DNA from: Saccoglossus kowalevskii | Lineage: Eukaryota; Hemichordata; Enteropneusta; Harrimaniidae | DNA: 64,000 nt | Direction: 5' to 3' | NCBI RefSeq assembly: GCF_000003605.2 | Contig: NW_003116453.1 | Span: forward strand, 311,188 to 375,187 | Part shown: in pieces, positions 34,072 through 45,869 of the stretch | Layout of the letters: the number at the start of each line of letters is the position of its first letter | Position numbering within the stretch: the first letter of the stretch is position 1 | Program-made: the position numbers and the translations under genes | The notes under the pieces: generated by a model | Told to the model about the DNA's origin: nothing | Seen by the model: only the letters and a program-made list of their open reading frames with translations | The model's database searches: none

Positions 34072-35214
34072 TACCTGTGTAGTGAACACTAACGTTTATG
34101 GTCAAATAGTCGTGTTTATAACTTTGTCCCCTCATATATACGTTCGGATAATAGATATAACAGCTGGCGAAACAGCGAAATGGACTGTTAAAATGCCTGG
34201 TAAACACCAACAATGTTACTTCAAAAACAACTGAGTTACTGGTCTACGTCTCCATTCACTCCATACTAGATAGACATCATAGTGGGTTGCATATTTGCCA
34301 CGTACACAGTACATATATGCAAATACTTCCAACTCAACCACGTCTGAATAGGTTTCGATGATGTTGTGTTAAATATTTAATGGGGGGGGGGGCAAATATC
34401 TTCTTTCTCCAGTCACTGTCGAGTATAGTAGTTTTCGTTTGTTAGTACCGTGTCGCATGTTATTTAATAGATGATCTAGTTATTACAGGTGCCCTTGTTA
34501 GAAGTTGTCGTTGTAACTATGTAATACAGCATCACCGGCAAACAAGACTATAAAACAATAGACCGATTTATTATACTGTGTTCCTTAAAATGTTTTATTT
34601 AATACTACTGAATGAACAAAAATGATCTATATTAGCATAAATTATTTGAAAGTTTATTTGTGAACTTTGAAGACACGAATATTTGTCAAAGTTCGTACGA
34701 CCGGTACTCAATCTGAATTTATTAGTGTGTCTAAAGGTTACAATAATGGTGGTGTGAAACCTAGGGGAATTAAAGTTGAACGCCGCTGAATTAGACAGTA
34801 TGAGACTGTGTCGATTACGGGTGGGGGGTGGGGGGAGGCAAATTGTCACATTGTCACACACAAAAAACAAATGTTCACCAACGTCTCTCTTTCGTTCACA
34901 TGTGGTTGCTATAGGTACGTTTGTTCGTCTGCCTTCAAGATTAACCGAGAAAATATGCCCAATTTACTAAGCTCTTTAAAATATAATGTATGTTCTGATA
35001 GATTCAACGACGAGATTGACCAATCATAGTCACTAAACATCTGAACTTTTTCCTGTCGCTCACAGTGAAGCACATATTTGGCATACCATTTCACTTTTGA
35101 ACGCGTCTAATACTCGAAATTTGAGGGATTGTGTATACACTTACTCAATTTGAAATAAAGTGTGGAAATAAGATGAGAATTGAACATAAATTAAAGTACA
35201 GAAAGTATACATAC

Positions 35215-35317
35215 CGTGAATGAACGGGGATTTGGCGCTCAGTGTCTTGTTGTAAACCAGTCCTTTCACCTGCGCCGATATAATGTGATGAATAATGTGA
35301 CACTTCGGTTTTTAAAA
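35215..35317 (-). promoter_or_regulatory. TATA-like box plus first-exon-like module (block C, copy 3)
   Basis: Third copy, with TTTTAAAAA (35309-35317) in place of TATAAAAA and the same CATTCACG before a GTATGT donor (exon end 35215). The promoter part is weaker; the exon and donor remain. Confidence 0.42.
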
Positions 35318-35916
35318 CAACTTGAGTCGTTATAAATGTATTACAGGTTGTCGGGGACATGTGTATTTTTTAACTAAACTTCAATACTTTATTGTAAATG
35401 TGTTGACTTTCCGAGAGTATTCTGTCTAAGTATTGTCAACATCACACCAGATATTTTGAAACACATTTCTTCATATAAATACCCATGTTTGGCATTCGGT
35501 GAATTGCTCGTTTTTCTTTTGTTTGTTTCGACAGTTAGTTTGCGCTGTAAATTGAACAGTTTGAGTTATGAGAGAGTCAACAAATCACTACTGACATCAG
35601 ACTTACTATCAAACAATGATTTTGTTTACCAGGTGAAAAGTTATCAGGTAAAACAATATTCCCAATATGACAGATCACTAAACCCCCATGACACTTTCCA
35701 AACTATCTAGATTTAGTATTACAACAATACTACGTCAACACCACAAACTAACAAATGATGACCATGTATTTGTAGTTGAGCTGAGAATTGAACGATTCAC
35801 ATTTGGAGTTGCAAAATTACAAATATGAGACAAAATTTAGGGTTACGTAATGTGTGGAGTGGGCATGATTCTCAACGAGGTTACAGCAGAAACGACAACA
35901 AGCGGGCGGGTTTGAT

Positions 35917-35952
35917 CATAGACCTTAGAAAACAGGTTTTCTAAGGTCTATG
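35917..35952. mobile_element. CATRGA micro-hairpin (CATAGACC type) with 7-bp direct repeats
   Basis: Perfect 17-bp stem CATAGACCTTAGAAAAC against its complement with a 2-base loop (AG). The flanks are exact GTTTGAT repeats (35910-35916, 35953-35959). Confidence 0.75.
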
Positions 35953-36257
35953 GTTTGATTCGAACATATATTGCTGTACGGTATCTTATGTCGTTATTCA
36001 TTACCCTCCAAGCATTTAAGTAGTGGTCTGTATTGACGGGGCATATGTGTTGTTGTGACACAGGGAGACCGGTTATTCGACCCCGTGAGTACTGAGTAAG
36101 TACATTGTGACACGAGGTGGAGGCCCAATTTAAATATATTGTAATTAGACACGGAATATGTGTTATGCCGTTTGGTGCACACTTTACTGAGTTTAACGGG
36201 ACAATTTATCGCGAATTATAACGGTTTGGCTATAAAATTGTTAAAAACCTTGATTAC

Positions 36258-36330
36258 CTTGAAGAAAGTGGGGATGTAAATCAAAACCATACATATACGT
36301 CTAGAATGGAGGCTCTCACTAATTTGACAG
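36258..36330 (-). promoter_or_regulatory. Donor-bearing segment (block C, copy 3)
   Basis: Diverged copy ending CTTCAAG before GTAATC, with the ATGGTTTTGAT core and the downstream GAGAGCC seen in the others. Confidence 0.3.
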
Positions 36331-36603
36331 AATATCTCAACATGTACTAAACAGTGTTGCTGTACCAAGGTGGATCATGGCGATCCTGAAACTGTTTCTG
36401 TCATCATGTTTGTGTTGATAGTTGGTAATTCATTTACTCGAAGTTCAATGTTTCCCAACAAGAAAAGTTGTTAAATATATACAGAGCATACGTTTTGGTA
36501 TCGGATGTATTACAAAATAATGAAATAGGATTTTTACATACACGATTACTTCAACGATTTTAATTTGGTTTGAAGAAATTGATTGTCATATAGAATACAA
36601 CTA

Positions 36604-37246
36604 TTATCTAGTTATTTCACTGTTATCAGTTGTTATCTAGTTATTTCACTGTTATCAGTTGTTATCTAGTCAGTTCATTGTTATCAGTTGTTATCTAGTT
36701 ATTTCACTGTTGTCAGTTGTTATCTAGTCATTTCACTGTTATCAGTTGCTATCTAGTTATTTCACTGTTATCAGTTGTTATCTAGTTATTTCACTGTTGT
36801 CAGTTGTTATCTAGTCAGTTCACTGTTATCAGTTGTTATCTAGTTATTTCACTGTTGTCAGTTGTTATCTAGTTATTTCACTGTTGCCAGTTGTTATCTA
36901 GTCATTTCATTGTTATCAGTTGTTATCTAGTTATTTCACTGTTGTCAGTTGTTATCTAGTTATTTCACTGTTGTCAGTTGTTATCTAGTTATTTCACTGT
37001 TGTCAGTTGCTATCTAGGTATTTCACTGTTATCAGTTGTTATCTAGTTAATTCACTGTTGTCAGTTGTTATCTAGTCATTTCATTGTTATCAGTTGTTAT
37101 CTAGTTATTTCACTGTTATCAGTTGTTATCTAGTTATTTCACTGTTGTCAGTTGTTATCTAGTTATTTCACTGTTATCAGTTGTTATCTAGTTATTTCAT
37201 TGTTATCAGTTGTTATCTTGTTATTTCACTGTTATCAGTTGTTATC
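36604..37246. repeat. 29-bp minisatellite, about 22 copies
   Basis: The unit TTATCTAGTTATTTCACTG + TTATCAGTTG repeats with a 29-base period and a few recurring variants (GTTGTCAG, AGTCAGTTC, AGTCATTTC). The variants are interspersed, suggesting unequal exchange. It sits just beyond the end of flank block C. No coding potential. Confidence 0.95.
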
Positions 37247-37249
37247 GAA

Positions 37250-39700
37250 ACTCATCATGTGTTTGTGATTGTAAATGGCACAGTTATGGTCAGCATCTTG
37301 TAAACACTATTAGTATAAATGGGATTTGGTGGTCCGTAGTGATAAAACCGATTTAGAACATAATGCCACCTTTTAATAATATTCCTACCAATTACATCTT
37401 ACTAATCAGATACTTCCACATGAATATTAAATGACGAATCATTCCCAATTACTCCACTCAAGGCACAACCGATGTCCAATTGACAGTATTTTATACGCGG
37501 TCGCCACTCAACATCAATGTATTTGGTATGCATCGGCCCCATCCCTCGCATCTCATTTCCAGAAATGCAAGCTGCCAATAAACGACAATCCACTTCACAA
37601 GGAAATTTACTAATACTTGTAACCAATACTCACCATACCTTACTTTCTGATTTCAGGTTTTGGAGAGTGACAAATAATATGAACACATTATGGTGAGGTG
37701 CTTGTGTCAGTATGTATACATATTCTATATATTCCCCACAAACGTAGTCATGGATAGGTAATTTCAAATTTCGTTTAAATCGCTGACGAATACCGTCACT
37801 GCCAATAATGTCATAACTTCAGTCTGTTACACTAGAACGCTCGTCCAACGAGCCACTATAATCGTTTTCCCTCCATATAGTGTTTTCTTATCTTCCGTTA
37901 TTGCATGCATAATTACCCTAACTTATGTAATCATTCTACGTTTTATAAACTCGTTTTTTATCAGAAACTCTGAAGTACGAGTGACAATAAATGGAACTAT
38001 TATTAGAAATTACGATGAATTCCGACACTATCGAGACCGTACCTTAGACATGGTACTAGTAGTGCGGCCAAATGTATACTGTACCTGTCCCGACCGTACT
38101 TTGGTACGTGACCTAGGCGAGTATCATTACTTACAATCCTGGTTATAAAAGAAGGTGAAACTATAGGACGCAAGACCACCATTTTAGGGTACACACACTG
38201 GCAATCAGTTGGCAGAGACCAGTACTACCTCACGCCACCCAATTGGACGCCGATAAAACTCTAACCAAATCGTTGATAAGTAATAACGTCTATTAGGAAC
38301 CTGTGCCACTACAAAACATCTATATATATATGAAAAGAGGCACAACAACTTACTTACTTACTACATCAATGTATTAAGCATTATAACACGTAAAACTGAC
38401 AAATACTTATTCACATTGTATAAAGGTTACCAATGCAACAAGGTATGGGATTTAAGTATGTTTTAATACTGGCCATTTATTTAAAATCTGTGTATTCGAA
38501 ACGGGGCGGGGCGTGAATTCGATCGATATTCCGTGTCATTGAAAAGTGAGTTAGCACAATATCACAATGAAGCAGAGACTGGGAAATAACAGTAACATCA
38601 GTTACTTCCTCCCTGTCACATGGATCATGTTCATGATAATTCGTTAACGGTGCTAGACGACACTGTACTGTTTTAAGTTGTTTGAAATTGAAGCATCGAC
38701 CACTTGTTTGTACAAGTCGAATGACAGCGCCATCTAAGGTGCGTTAACGTCCAGTTCTCGATTTACTTCAATAAGATACCAAACGACATTTTAGCTAAAA
38801 ATGTTCGATCGTTTAACGTAATTGTATTTCTGGACTAGCAGTCCGTAAGACGGTTTAATAATACTTAAATCGGTCCACTAGTCAGCACTTCACGTTAGAG
38901 TGTGCAAGACTACAAAATTGACTAAATTGTTATCATAACGACATCATGGACGCACATTTGGTTCACACGACGTTGCCGAATTATTCACTTACATGTTTAA
39001 AGAAGACATTATAAACATATATTACAGGAAATTTATAAATACATTGTTTACTAATTGTATTCACTAGTTGCAATAGACCATTTTCCGTTCACTGCGAGAA
39101 ACACGCGTTATGCGTGAAATCGAACGTAAAAACAGGACAAACAAAGGTCATAGCGTCGTAGTCGCGTCAAACATCGCGTAGGATTCGACAAACGCGAAAG
39201 TATTTTGGGGAACATTTCCATGCTTAATAATGTGCTGTCCACTATTCATGATAGGCAATTTCGATTAAGTAAGGGTATTCGGAAGCAATGTTCCTCTGTC
39301 GAAGATTGGCCGGTCAATGTAAGCTGCGAAATAAAGAAATTCTAGTTCAAAATCAAATCGTTCGATTTTTGCGGCAGACGTTTGACGCGCGTCTTTCATG
39401 CATCTCGCGAGATCTCGCAATTGTACGGAAAATCACCTATTTTGCAATGCTTTAAACCGCGAGACACATATCGTATCCATACCAAAGGCTACTGCGAGAA
39501 AGATGGGGCGAGGGGTTAACTCAGCTTTCTGTTTGGATGGATGAAGTTGGACTATTTGTAATGAACTAATGTGTTCCTTTGGGTCCGAACCTGGTATCTC
39601 TACGAAATTAAAATTGGACAAAACGCTTTGTTCGCGACAGAATGATGAAATAATGACGCACACAGTATTCAGTTTATAATAAATCATGAATCCAGTTTGT
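37250..39700. other. Intergenic, no gene seen
   Basis: Unique AT-rich sequence between the 29-bp and 85-bp arrays, with no exon-like frame bounded by good splice sites. CpG density rises from about 39000 towards the 85-bp array. Confidence 0.45.
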
Positions 39701-39720
39701 ATTCCGTTATGTAGCAAACA

Positions 39721-40584
39721 AACTGTATACCCGAACGTTGCGTGTGACCGCGGTAGCGAACACCGAGGCCCCCCATTGGCGCACACAAGCTACATGCGTT
39801 CTGGTTACTGTATACCCGAACGTTGCGTGTGACCGCGGTAGCGAACACCGAGGCCCCCCATTGGCGCACACAAGCTACATGCGTTCTGGTTAGGCCTGGT
39901 TACTGTATACCCGAACGTTGCGTGTGACCGCGGTAGCGAACACCGAGGCCCCCCATTGGCGCGCACAAGCTACATGCGTTCTGGTTACTGTATACCCGAA
40001 CGTTGCGTGTGACCGCGGTAGCGAACACCGAGGCCCCCCATTGGCGCACACAAGCTACATGCGTTCTGGTTACTGTGTACCCGAACGTTGCGTGTGACCG
40101 CGGTAGCGAACACCGAGGCCCCCCATTGGCGCACACAAGCTACATGCGTTCTGGTTACTTTATACCCGAACGTTGCGTGTGACCGCGGTAGCGAACATCG
40201 AGGCCCCCCATTGGCGCACACAAGCTACATGCGTTCTGGTTACTGTGTACCCGAACGTTGCGTGTGACCGCGGTAGCGAACACCGAGGCCCCCCATTGGC
40301 GCACACAAGCTACATGCGTTCTGGTTACTGTGTACCCGAACGTTGCGTGTGACCGCGGTAGCGAACACCGAGGCCCCCCATTGGCGCACACAAGCTACAT
40401 GCGTTCTGGTTACTGTATACCCGAACGTTGCGTGTGACCGCGGTAGCGAACACCGAGACCCCCCATTGGCGCACACAAGCTACATGCGTTCTGGTTACTG
40501 TGTACCCGAACGTTGCGTGTGACCGCGGTAGCGAACACCGAGGCCCCCCATTGGCGCACACAAGCTACATGCGTTCTGGTTACT
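39721..40584. repeat. 85-bp tandem array, 10 copies, GC- and CpG-rich
   Basis: The core GAACGTTGCGTGTGACCG recurs at 39733, 39818, 39913, 39998, 40083, 40168, 40253, 40338, 40423 and 40508: period 85 except one spacing of 95 caused by a 10-base insert (GTTAGGCCTG). Copies are almost identical. All frames stay open for about 78 codons because of composition, so the repeated open frames are not evidence of a protein. Confidence 0.95.
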
Positions 40585-42292
40585 CACAGCGCAATATCAA
40601 CCATAAAAACGTAAAACTATCTTGAGCATTCAAAGGATTCTGCCAATCACTTCACATATTGAAACCTTCCAATACTATTCATTATCTCCTATCTTCGAAC
40701 TGCCTTTTATGATACGAGGTCATCAAAATATTACACACGTGTTTCCTTTTAACACTACGCAATTAATTGTCACTTGCCAAACGTGGTATGGTAATACCAA
40801 GAATAGTAACCCATGTGTACACATAAAAAGACGCCATGCAAAGAGGACGTTATTCGTCTACTTCAGAGCCCGTTTTATACCCGATAGATAGGGAGGGCAT
40901 TCCGCAGCACATACATACAGAATTACTTCATTTGTCTCAAATTCCCTGCACAAAGCAGCACAAGCCAGACCTCTGCTTCCTTTTAAAGTAAATTCATTTT
41001 TTTCAGCAACTATGGGTAAACGTCTTGTATTGTTCTGTTCTGTTGAAATATCATTTTGATAACTAGATGGAAATATTATGGTTTCAATAGTCAATGGGAA
41101 TACAATAATATAAACCCCGTTGTTGTCGTACAATCGGTGTGTCTTTGGAGATGTTCATTTAAAGAGCCTATTAGTTGACTGGCATTAAAAACGTGTTCGA
41201 AAGTTCACAAGAAGAATTTACTTTGATATGTGTTGCCTAGGGTAGCTTTACTTTACAGATAGGGTTTCTCACATTTGATCGATTATATCATGTCCTTTGC
41301 GCTGTACAGACATCTTACAATGAAGTGGCCGGGAAATTCAGCGCTATCATGATAAATTAACATAATCACTTAATAATGTTTATTTTTGTCATTATATGTC
41401 GTTTTCATGCCCGAAAAACTACCAAAAGTTGCAACACAGAGGACTCAATTGGTATGGCCTTAAAGAGCTGATAAGAAATATTACCGGAAATATCGCAATA
41501 CAAATAGAAAAGTTTGCCACGCATATTAGAACACAAGAAATTGTAAAAATACACAATATCGGACATTTATCCTTGACGTCTTTTGTTTTTTTTGTTTTTC
41601 GAAATATAAAGACAACAAATAAGAGAAGTGAAGGTTAAGTTGTTAAGGTTAATAAAACATAATCTCTTCAACTTTAGTAGACACTGTTAAAATCGTGATA
41701 TCAAGAGGAATTCCCAATCTTAATTACATATGCCGTAAAACGAAAATAAATAAGAAGAGAATTTGAGGGCCATTGTATTACACAAGTACCATTCGATGAC
41801 CAACACTACAGACACGATGTGACATATGTCGAGAGAAGACTGGGTATGTACACCAACTCCATTGTTATTGTTTTGTTTTGATATTCCCATCCTATTTCTG
41901 AATGTAAAAATGGCATTTTGGGCATATAATTACGTTTTTTCTCAAAAACTAAAATACTAAAACGATTAATTGTAAACATACTTTGACGCAAAAAATTATC
42001 ACTACTATATGCGCTGAAACATGAGTAGATGTAACTAACTCACGTCTAGTATTCTACTGTCACGTCTGCTCATACATCTGGACTTGTGCTCCCCGTCGCT
42101 AAGCAAAGTTTACAGTCCTCCGAGTACAGCTATTATGAAAAACTATTCTTTACAAAGTATTATCGACGATGAACATACCTGGTAGTACTAATCATCAGAT
42201 GGGAACAATCTGGGCATATAATTTAATCTTCAACTTGCGGACTCACGTCCCTTTAATTGTAATTGATAACACACACGTTTATAAACAAAAGA

Positions 42293-42561
42293 TTGAGGCG
42301 GCGGCACGAACTTTTGCATAGGAGGGGGAGGGTCTGCTCACCTACCTCGCGCCAAAGGCTACTAGAGGGTCCGGGGCATGCTTCCCCTTAAAAATGTTGA
42401 AATCTTGACCCTCTGAAACCCAATTTCATGTATTTTAAGGGGATAATTTTGCTGATACAAAGGGTTTCAGCTTGATTATTTTGGAGGGCGACCCCCCCCC
42501 ACACACACACATTTTTAGAAGAGGCAATCGCCCACTCTGCCCCCCGTGCTGCCGCCACTGA
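42293..42561. mobile_element. Miniature element with GGCGGC termini, possibly hAT-like
   Basis: Left TGAGGCGGCGGCACG and right GTGCTGCCGCCACTGA are imperfect inverted repeats. The interior holds GGGTCCGGGGCATGCTTCCC, a phrase common in non-autonomous hAT elements of many animals (from memory). It contains a C-run and an (AC)n run. Confidence 0.5.
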
Positions 42562-44738
42562 AAAGAGAAATGATTCAATACACAACATTCCGCGTATTCG
42601 TCCAAAATATCTATTCATTAAAGTTGAATACAATGCATCACAATACAAGAATGTGTTGCCCAGTAGACAGGTTTCTTTCTGCAACTACTGTGCACAACAA
42701 TGTGTATACCTTTACACATACTGGCCGTTACGTCTACTTGAGAAACCATGATAGAATGTCATTTTTTTAAAACCCGTGTCGTGTTGTGTACTTACATATA
42801 TAATCTGACAAATTCGTGCGAATAATACGTATAGACACGTCAATATATGAAGACAGACGTCAACATTCAGTTAAGAATAACACTATACTATCACTTCACA
42901 ATTCATTTCATATTGAAAGGTAAAACTAATTGCAATTATGCCCAATGTCGGCTCAAACCCCAATTCTCAGCACCATCCAGCAATGTATGTATGCTGCCCT
43001 CGACGGCGGACAAGTACATTGAATCACATTGCTAGTATATCCCAGTAACGTCTTTATATGTTGACTTATTGAAATGACGAACATAATAACATTGAATCAG
43101 TCAGAATGCACGTTCACTTGACGTCATGACGTTCCCCGCGTAGTTATTTTATTTTAACATGTTAACATGCTAATCATTTTACATATCATTTTAGCCGTCG
43201 AGATTATCAAAACTTAAAAAGAACCTATCAAGTAAAATACACTTAAATTAAATATATGAACACAATAATAAGAATCTTATTTTAATTACAGTGTATCTCG
43301 TCCCAAAATATATTATTATTATTATTATTATCGAGTATTGGGAAGATGATTTATCTTCAGCATCTGAAAATCGTCGTTCAAAACTAATAATAAATAGGAA
43401 AATATCATATACAACCCAGTACTTGAAGGACATACACTTTTTTTTAGGAGTGTTTGTAAAAGGTGTTGTTATTTCAAATTGGATGTTTGTGAAGAGTGAG
43501 TACAAGGCTTGTGATAATGGTGACACATCTCTCATCGCCTTCACCGTACACCGTAGTAAAAACTACATCGGAATGTTTTATAATTTCCAATTGTATGCTG
43601 AAAGCACTTGTACGTACCATACTCGCCTAGATTCACATCGTAAACAACAACGATAAGAATCTCAGACGAACTCGTGTTAGAAACAGACTCGCTGTCGCTG
43701 GAGGTAATATTTCTTGAGAATTATTGGCGCAATTATAAGTTCTCCACCTTTGTACAGACATTCTTTTGGAAAAGGAGTCGGTGTACCCGCTAACTTGAAT
43801 TGCTCCCATGTGTGCCAAACTGTGGCTCTTTTTACATTCTTCATTCTTCCAGAATTGCAAGCCCAAAGTTCTTTCTCTTATTTATATACAAAAAAGAAAA
43901 CAAATTAGTGGCGCTGTTATTCTCTTGGTCTGGCCATCATTTCTGAAGACATTACTGGGATTTACGTGCAATTAACCCCTTTCAATGCATATTTGTGTAA
44001 ATTAGTCACTTTAATGCATAATTATGTATTGTACCCTATTTTCGGAACAAAAAAGAAAACAAATAGATGAACAAATTGTTAAAATGTCGAATATTTAAAC
44101 CTCCTGTTGTAGTGAAAACGTGTACGTTTGACCCTCCGTTTTCCTGGGAGCAGATCGACTGCCCCTCAATCAACTTGAAATATTCGCCCTCCAAAAAACA
44201 TCAACAACGATAGTGGATATAAAAATGAACTTACACTGTACTTCAATATAAAAAGTTACTTTATTAATAATTGCAAATGGTATAATTATATTCCACTCGA
44301 CAGGTCAGCATGACATTGAAAATCCACGCATAATGGTAGGTTTTGGTGTACCCGCAATACACCATAACTCTGTATGTTATGACCGAAGCTTGTATGGGGC
44401 AAGGCCTGGTCATAAAAAAAAATATAAAATATTATATTTTTAAATTTATGTAAACAACTGAATTTTTTGCAAGTCATAAAAAACCCATATATCCGTTTAT
44501 TGTTGATAACAGCTACGATGCTTTAATGTGGGTTATGCCTGTTCTTATTTTTCTTTTTCAGTTAGTAAAGTTAAATCAAGTCGATAGTTCTGATGATTTG
44601 TTTTTGAGAGCGTGTTCGCTTTTCACTGAAATGTGGTTTCTATGCCCGCGAAAATAAAAATACTTCAGGTGGTGTTTTCTACTACTGATTTTTCCCAATT
44701 CTGAATGCATGTTCAAGAGTATGCGCGAAGTATTTAAA

Positions 44739-44893
44739 TTACAAGGGCCGTCACCTTCGGGGTGGGGGTTGAGTCCAACTGGACGGTAACAACGCATGCT
44801 AAAAACACAAAGGCTCTTGGGTACACGCTTGTTTGTAAACAGCGACACGCTATGGCCGTCCGTCGCATGCGCAGTTGTCGACTACCCGCTTAG
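44739..44893. mobile_element. Decayed TTAA-type miniature element
   Basis: Shares internal CAAAGGCTCTTGGGTA-like and CGCTTGTTTGTAAACA segments and the CGCATGCGCAGTTGTCGAC end with the element at 1073-1315. The terminal TTAA motifs have decayed. Confidence 0.5.
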
Positions 44894-45361
44894 GAATAAA
44901 ATTCTTTGAGCCTAATTATTATCGGTTTCGTGTAATCCAGTTGTTCATACATAATCCGCCAGCTGGTATGTTTTGAAATTGGTAAATATTCTTGTTTCAG
45001 TACGTGTTCACTGGTTGGACATTTTACCATATAGCACCTGATATATTGATTGCCACTATGCCAACTTGTCAGATCGAGTGTGAGTCTGATGACTTTTCAC
45101 CCACTAAAAAAACTTCAACTTCGAGAAAGTCTGTTTCTAGGCACGCCTACCAAATTATGATCTTGTAATACTTCCCACAGTACAGCTGGAAAAATTAACA
45201 AAATAATCAACCCAACTCAAACCATCGTGATTAAACGCGTCAATGCCAATTCCCACATTTGTATTATTAGTAGGTACTAGTAATAGTTTGCTGTGGTGAA
45301 ACAATGGGAATATAGAAACGGTTCTTTATGAGCTGCGTTTAATGTGAAAGGTATGTCGAGT

Positions 45362-45486
45362 TATAAATACGTCACTGACGTTATTAATATGGGTGTCATT
45401 TCTGCTACAAAAAGAAAGAGCTGTCACAGTTTTCTCGTCATTGGCTGGCTGGGAGAAGACGTTCGGTTATTGCTTAATACTTGCAA
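45362..45486 (+). promoter_or_regulatory. Candidate TATA promoter and first exon
   Basis: TATAAATA at 45362-45369 is followed about 120 bases later by a consensus donor (GTAAGT at 45487). An open frame runs from an ATG at 45389 to the donor, but the expected start of transcription (about 45393) would lie just after that ATG, so the exon may be non-coding. No gene can be assigned. It might supply a spliced 5' UTR to a plus-strand gene such as gene 3, 14 kb away. Confidence 0.25.
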
Positions 45487-45797
45487 GTAAGTCCTTTTAT
45501 CTAATATTATTTCACTGGCGTTGTCTAATATGCGTAATCACTAACTAAAACTAACTAAAATGTTGCTGAAGTGTGTTCAAAAGTGAACGGATTAATAGAA
45601 CGTTAATTTGAATAGGAGATTGTTTAAAATATAAGTTCAGTTCAGACTCTGCGGTTTGTAGATGTGTGAAGTGCCTGCCAGTCTTGTCCTATATGCGACG
45701 CTATGTGAGGTGACTGTACCAGTACTACGGTTGGACTCGATTTCCAGTCTCTGTCCCGCGCGTATACGGAGCTGCCATCTCCGTTCCGCGGGTTGCC

Positions 45798-45861
45798 GCG
45801 AAAGCCGGGTTATCGCGAAACAAACAAGAGACTTGTTTGTTTGCGGTAACCCGGCTTTCGC
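45798..45861. repeat. 64-bp near-perfect inverted repeat (hairpin)
   Basis: Left arm GCGAAAGCCGGGTTA then CGC..AAACAAACAAG, and its complement after a 3-base AGA loop: about 30 paired bases with one substitution and one single-base bulge. Unlike the micro-hairpins it is GC-rich, lacks CAT..ATG ends and has no flanking repeat. Confidence 0.85.
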
Positions 45862-45869
45862 CATTTATA

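Larger units (their letters stand above)
28307..34485. repeat. 3.09-kb tandem duplication (28307-31397 and 31398-34485)
   Basis: The two copies share start (AACAAGTTGTCTCTG), end (TTATTTAATAGATGATC) and every landmark at an offset of about 3091, with only scattered substitutions and small indels, so the duplication is recent. Each copy holds a TATA/exon module, one TA-flanked miniature element, one TTAA miniature element, and an internal 33-bp direct duplication (near 28430 and 31520). Confidence 0.92.
27660..36330 (-). repeat. 5'-flank block C (upstream of SLC51A-like gene 2), internally triplicated
   Basis: Third copy of the upstream block, 3-11.6 kb before the ATG of gene 2. Its inner part was copied: 28307-31397 and 31398-34485 are near-identical tandem copies (offset 3091), and a more diverged third copy fills about 34550-36330. 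Each copy carries one TATA/exon module. The small open frames inside are short, differ in the third copy, and match no known protein. Confidence 0.7.
40590..45350. other. Intergenic, no gene seen
   Basis: Holds the GGCGGC miniature element (42293-42561), an (ATT)n run near 43310-43330 and a decayed TTAA element (44739-44893). The 121-codon frame at 43291-43656 starts in the (ATT)n run and resembles nothing recognised. Confidence 0.45.

Noticed and set aside
36060-36090. GGTTATTCGACCCC resembling a tRNA B box
   Set aside because: No matching A box at the right distance and no cloverleaf could be drawn; no tRNA gene is called anywhere in the window.
39684-40561. Six overlapping open frames of about 78 codons
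   Set aside because: All are shifted copies of the 85-bp tandem array; the same peptide recurs in different frames, as expected of a repeat rather than a gene.
36604-40584. CRISPR-like appearance of the 29-bp and 85-bp arrays
   Set aside because: The units are contiguous with no unique spacers, and the window is a spliced animal genome.
43291-43656. 121-codon plus-strand frame
   Set aside because: It begins in an (ATT)n run, has no recognised domain, no clear splice sites and an antisense frame of similar length; not enough to call a gene.
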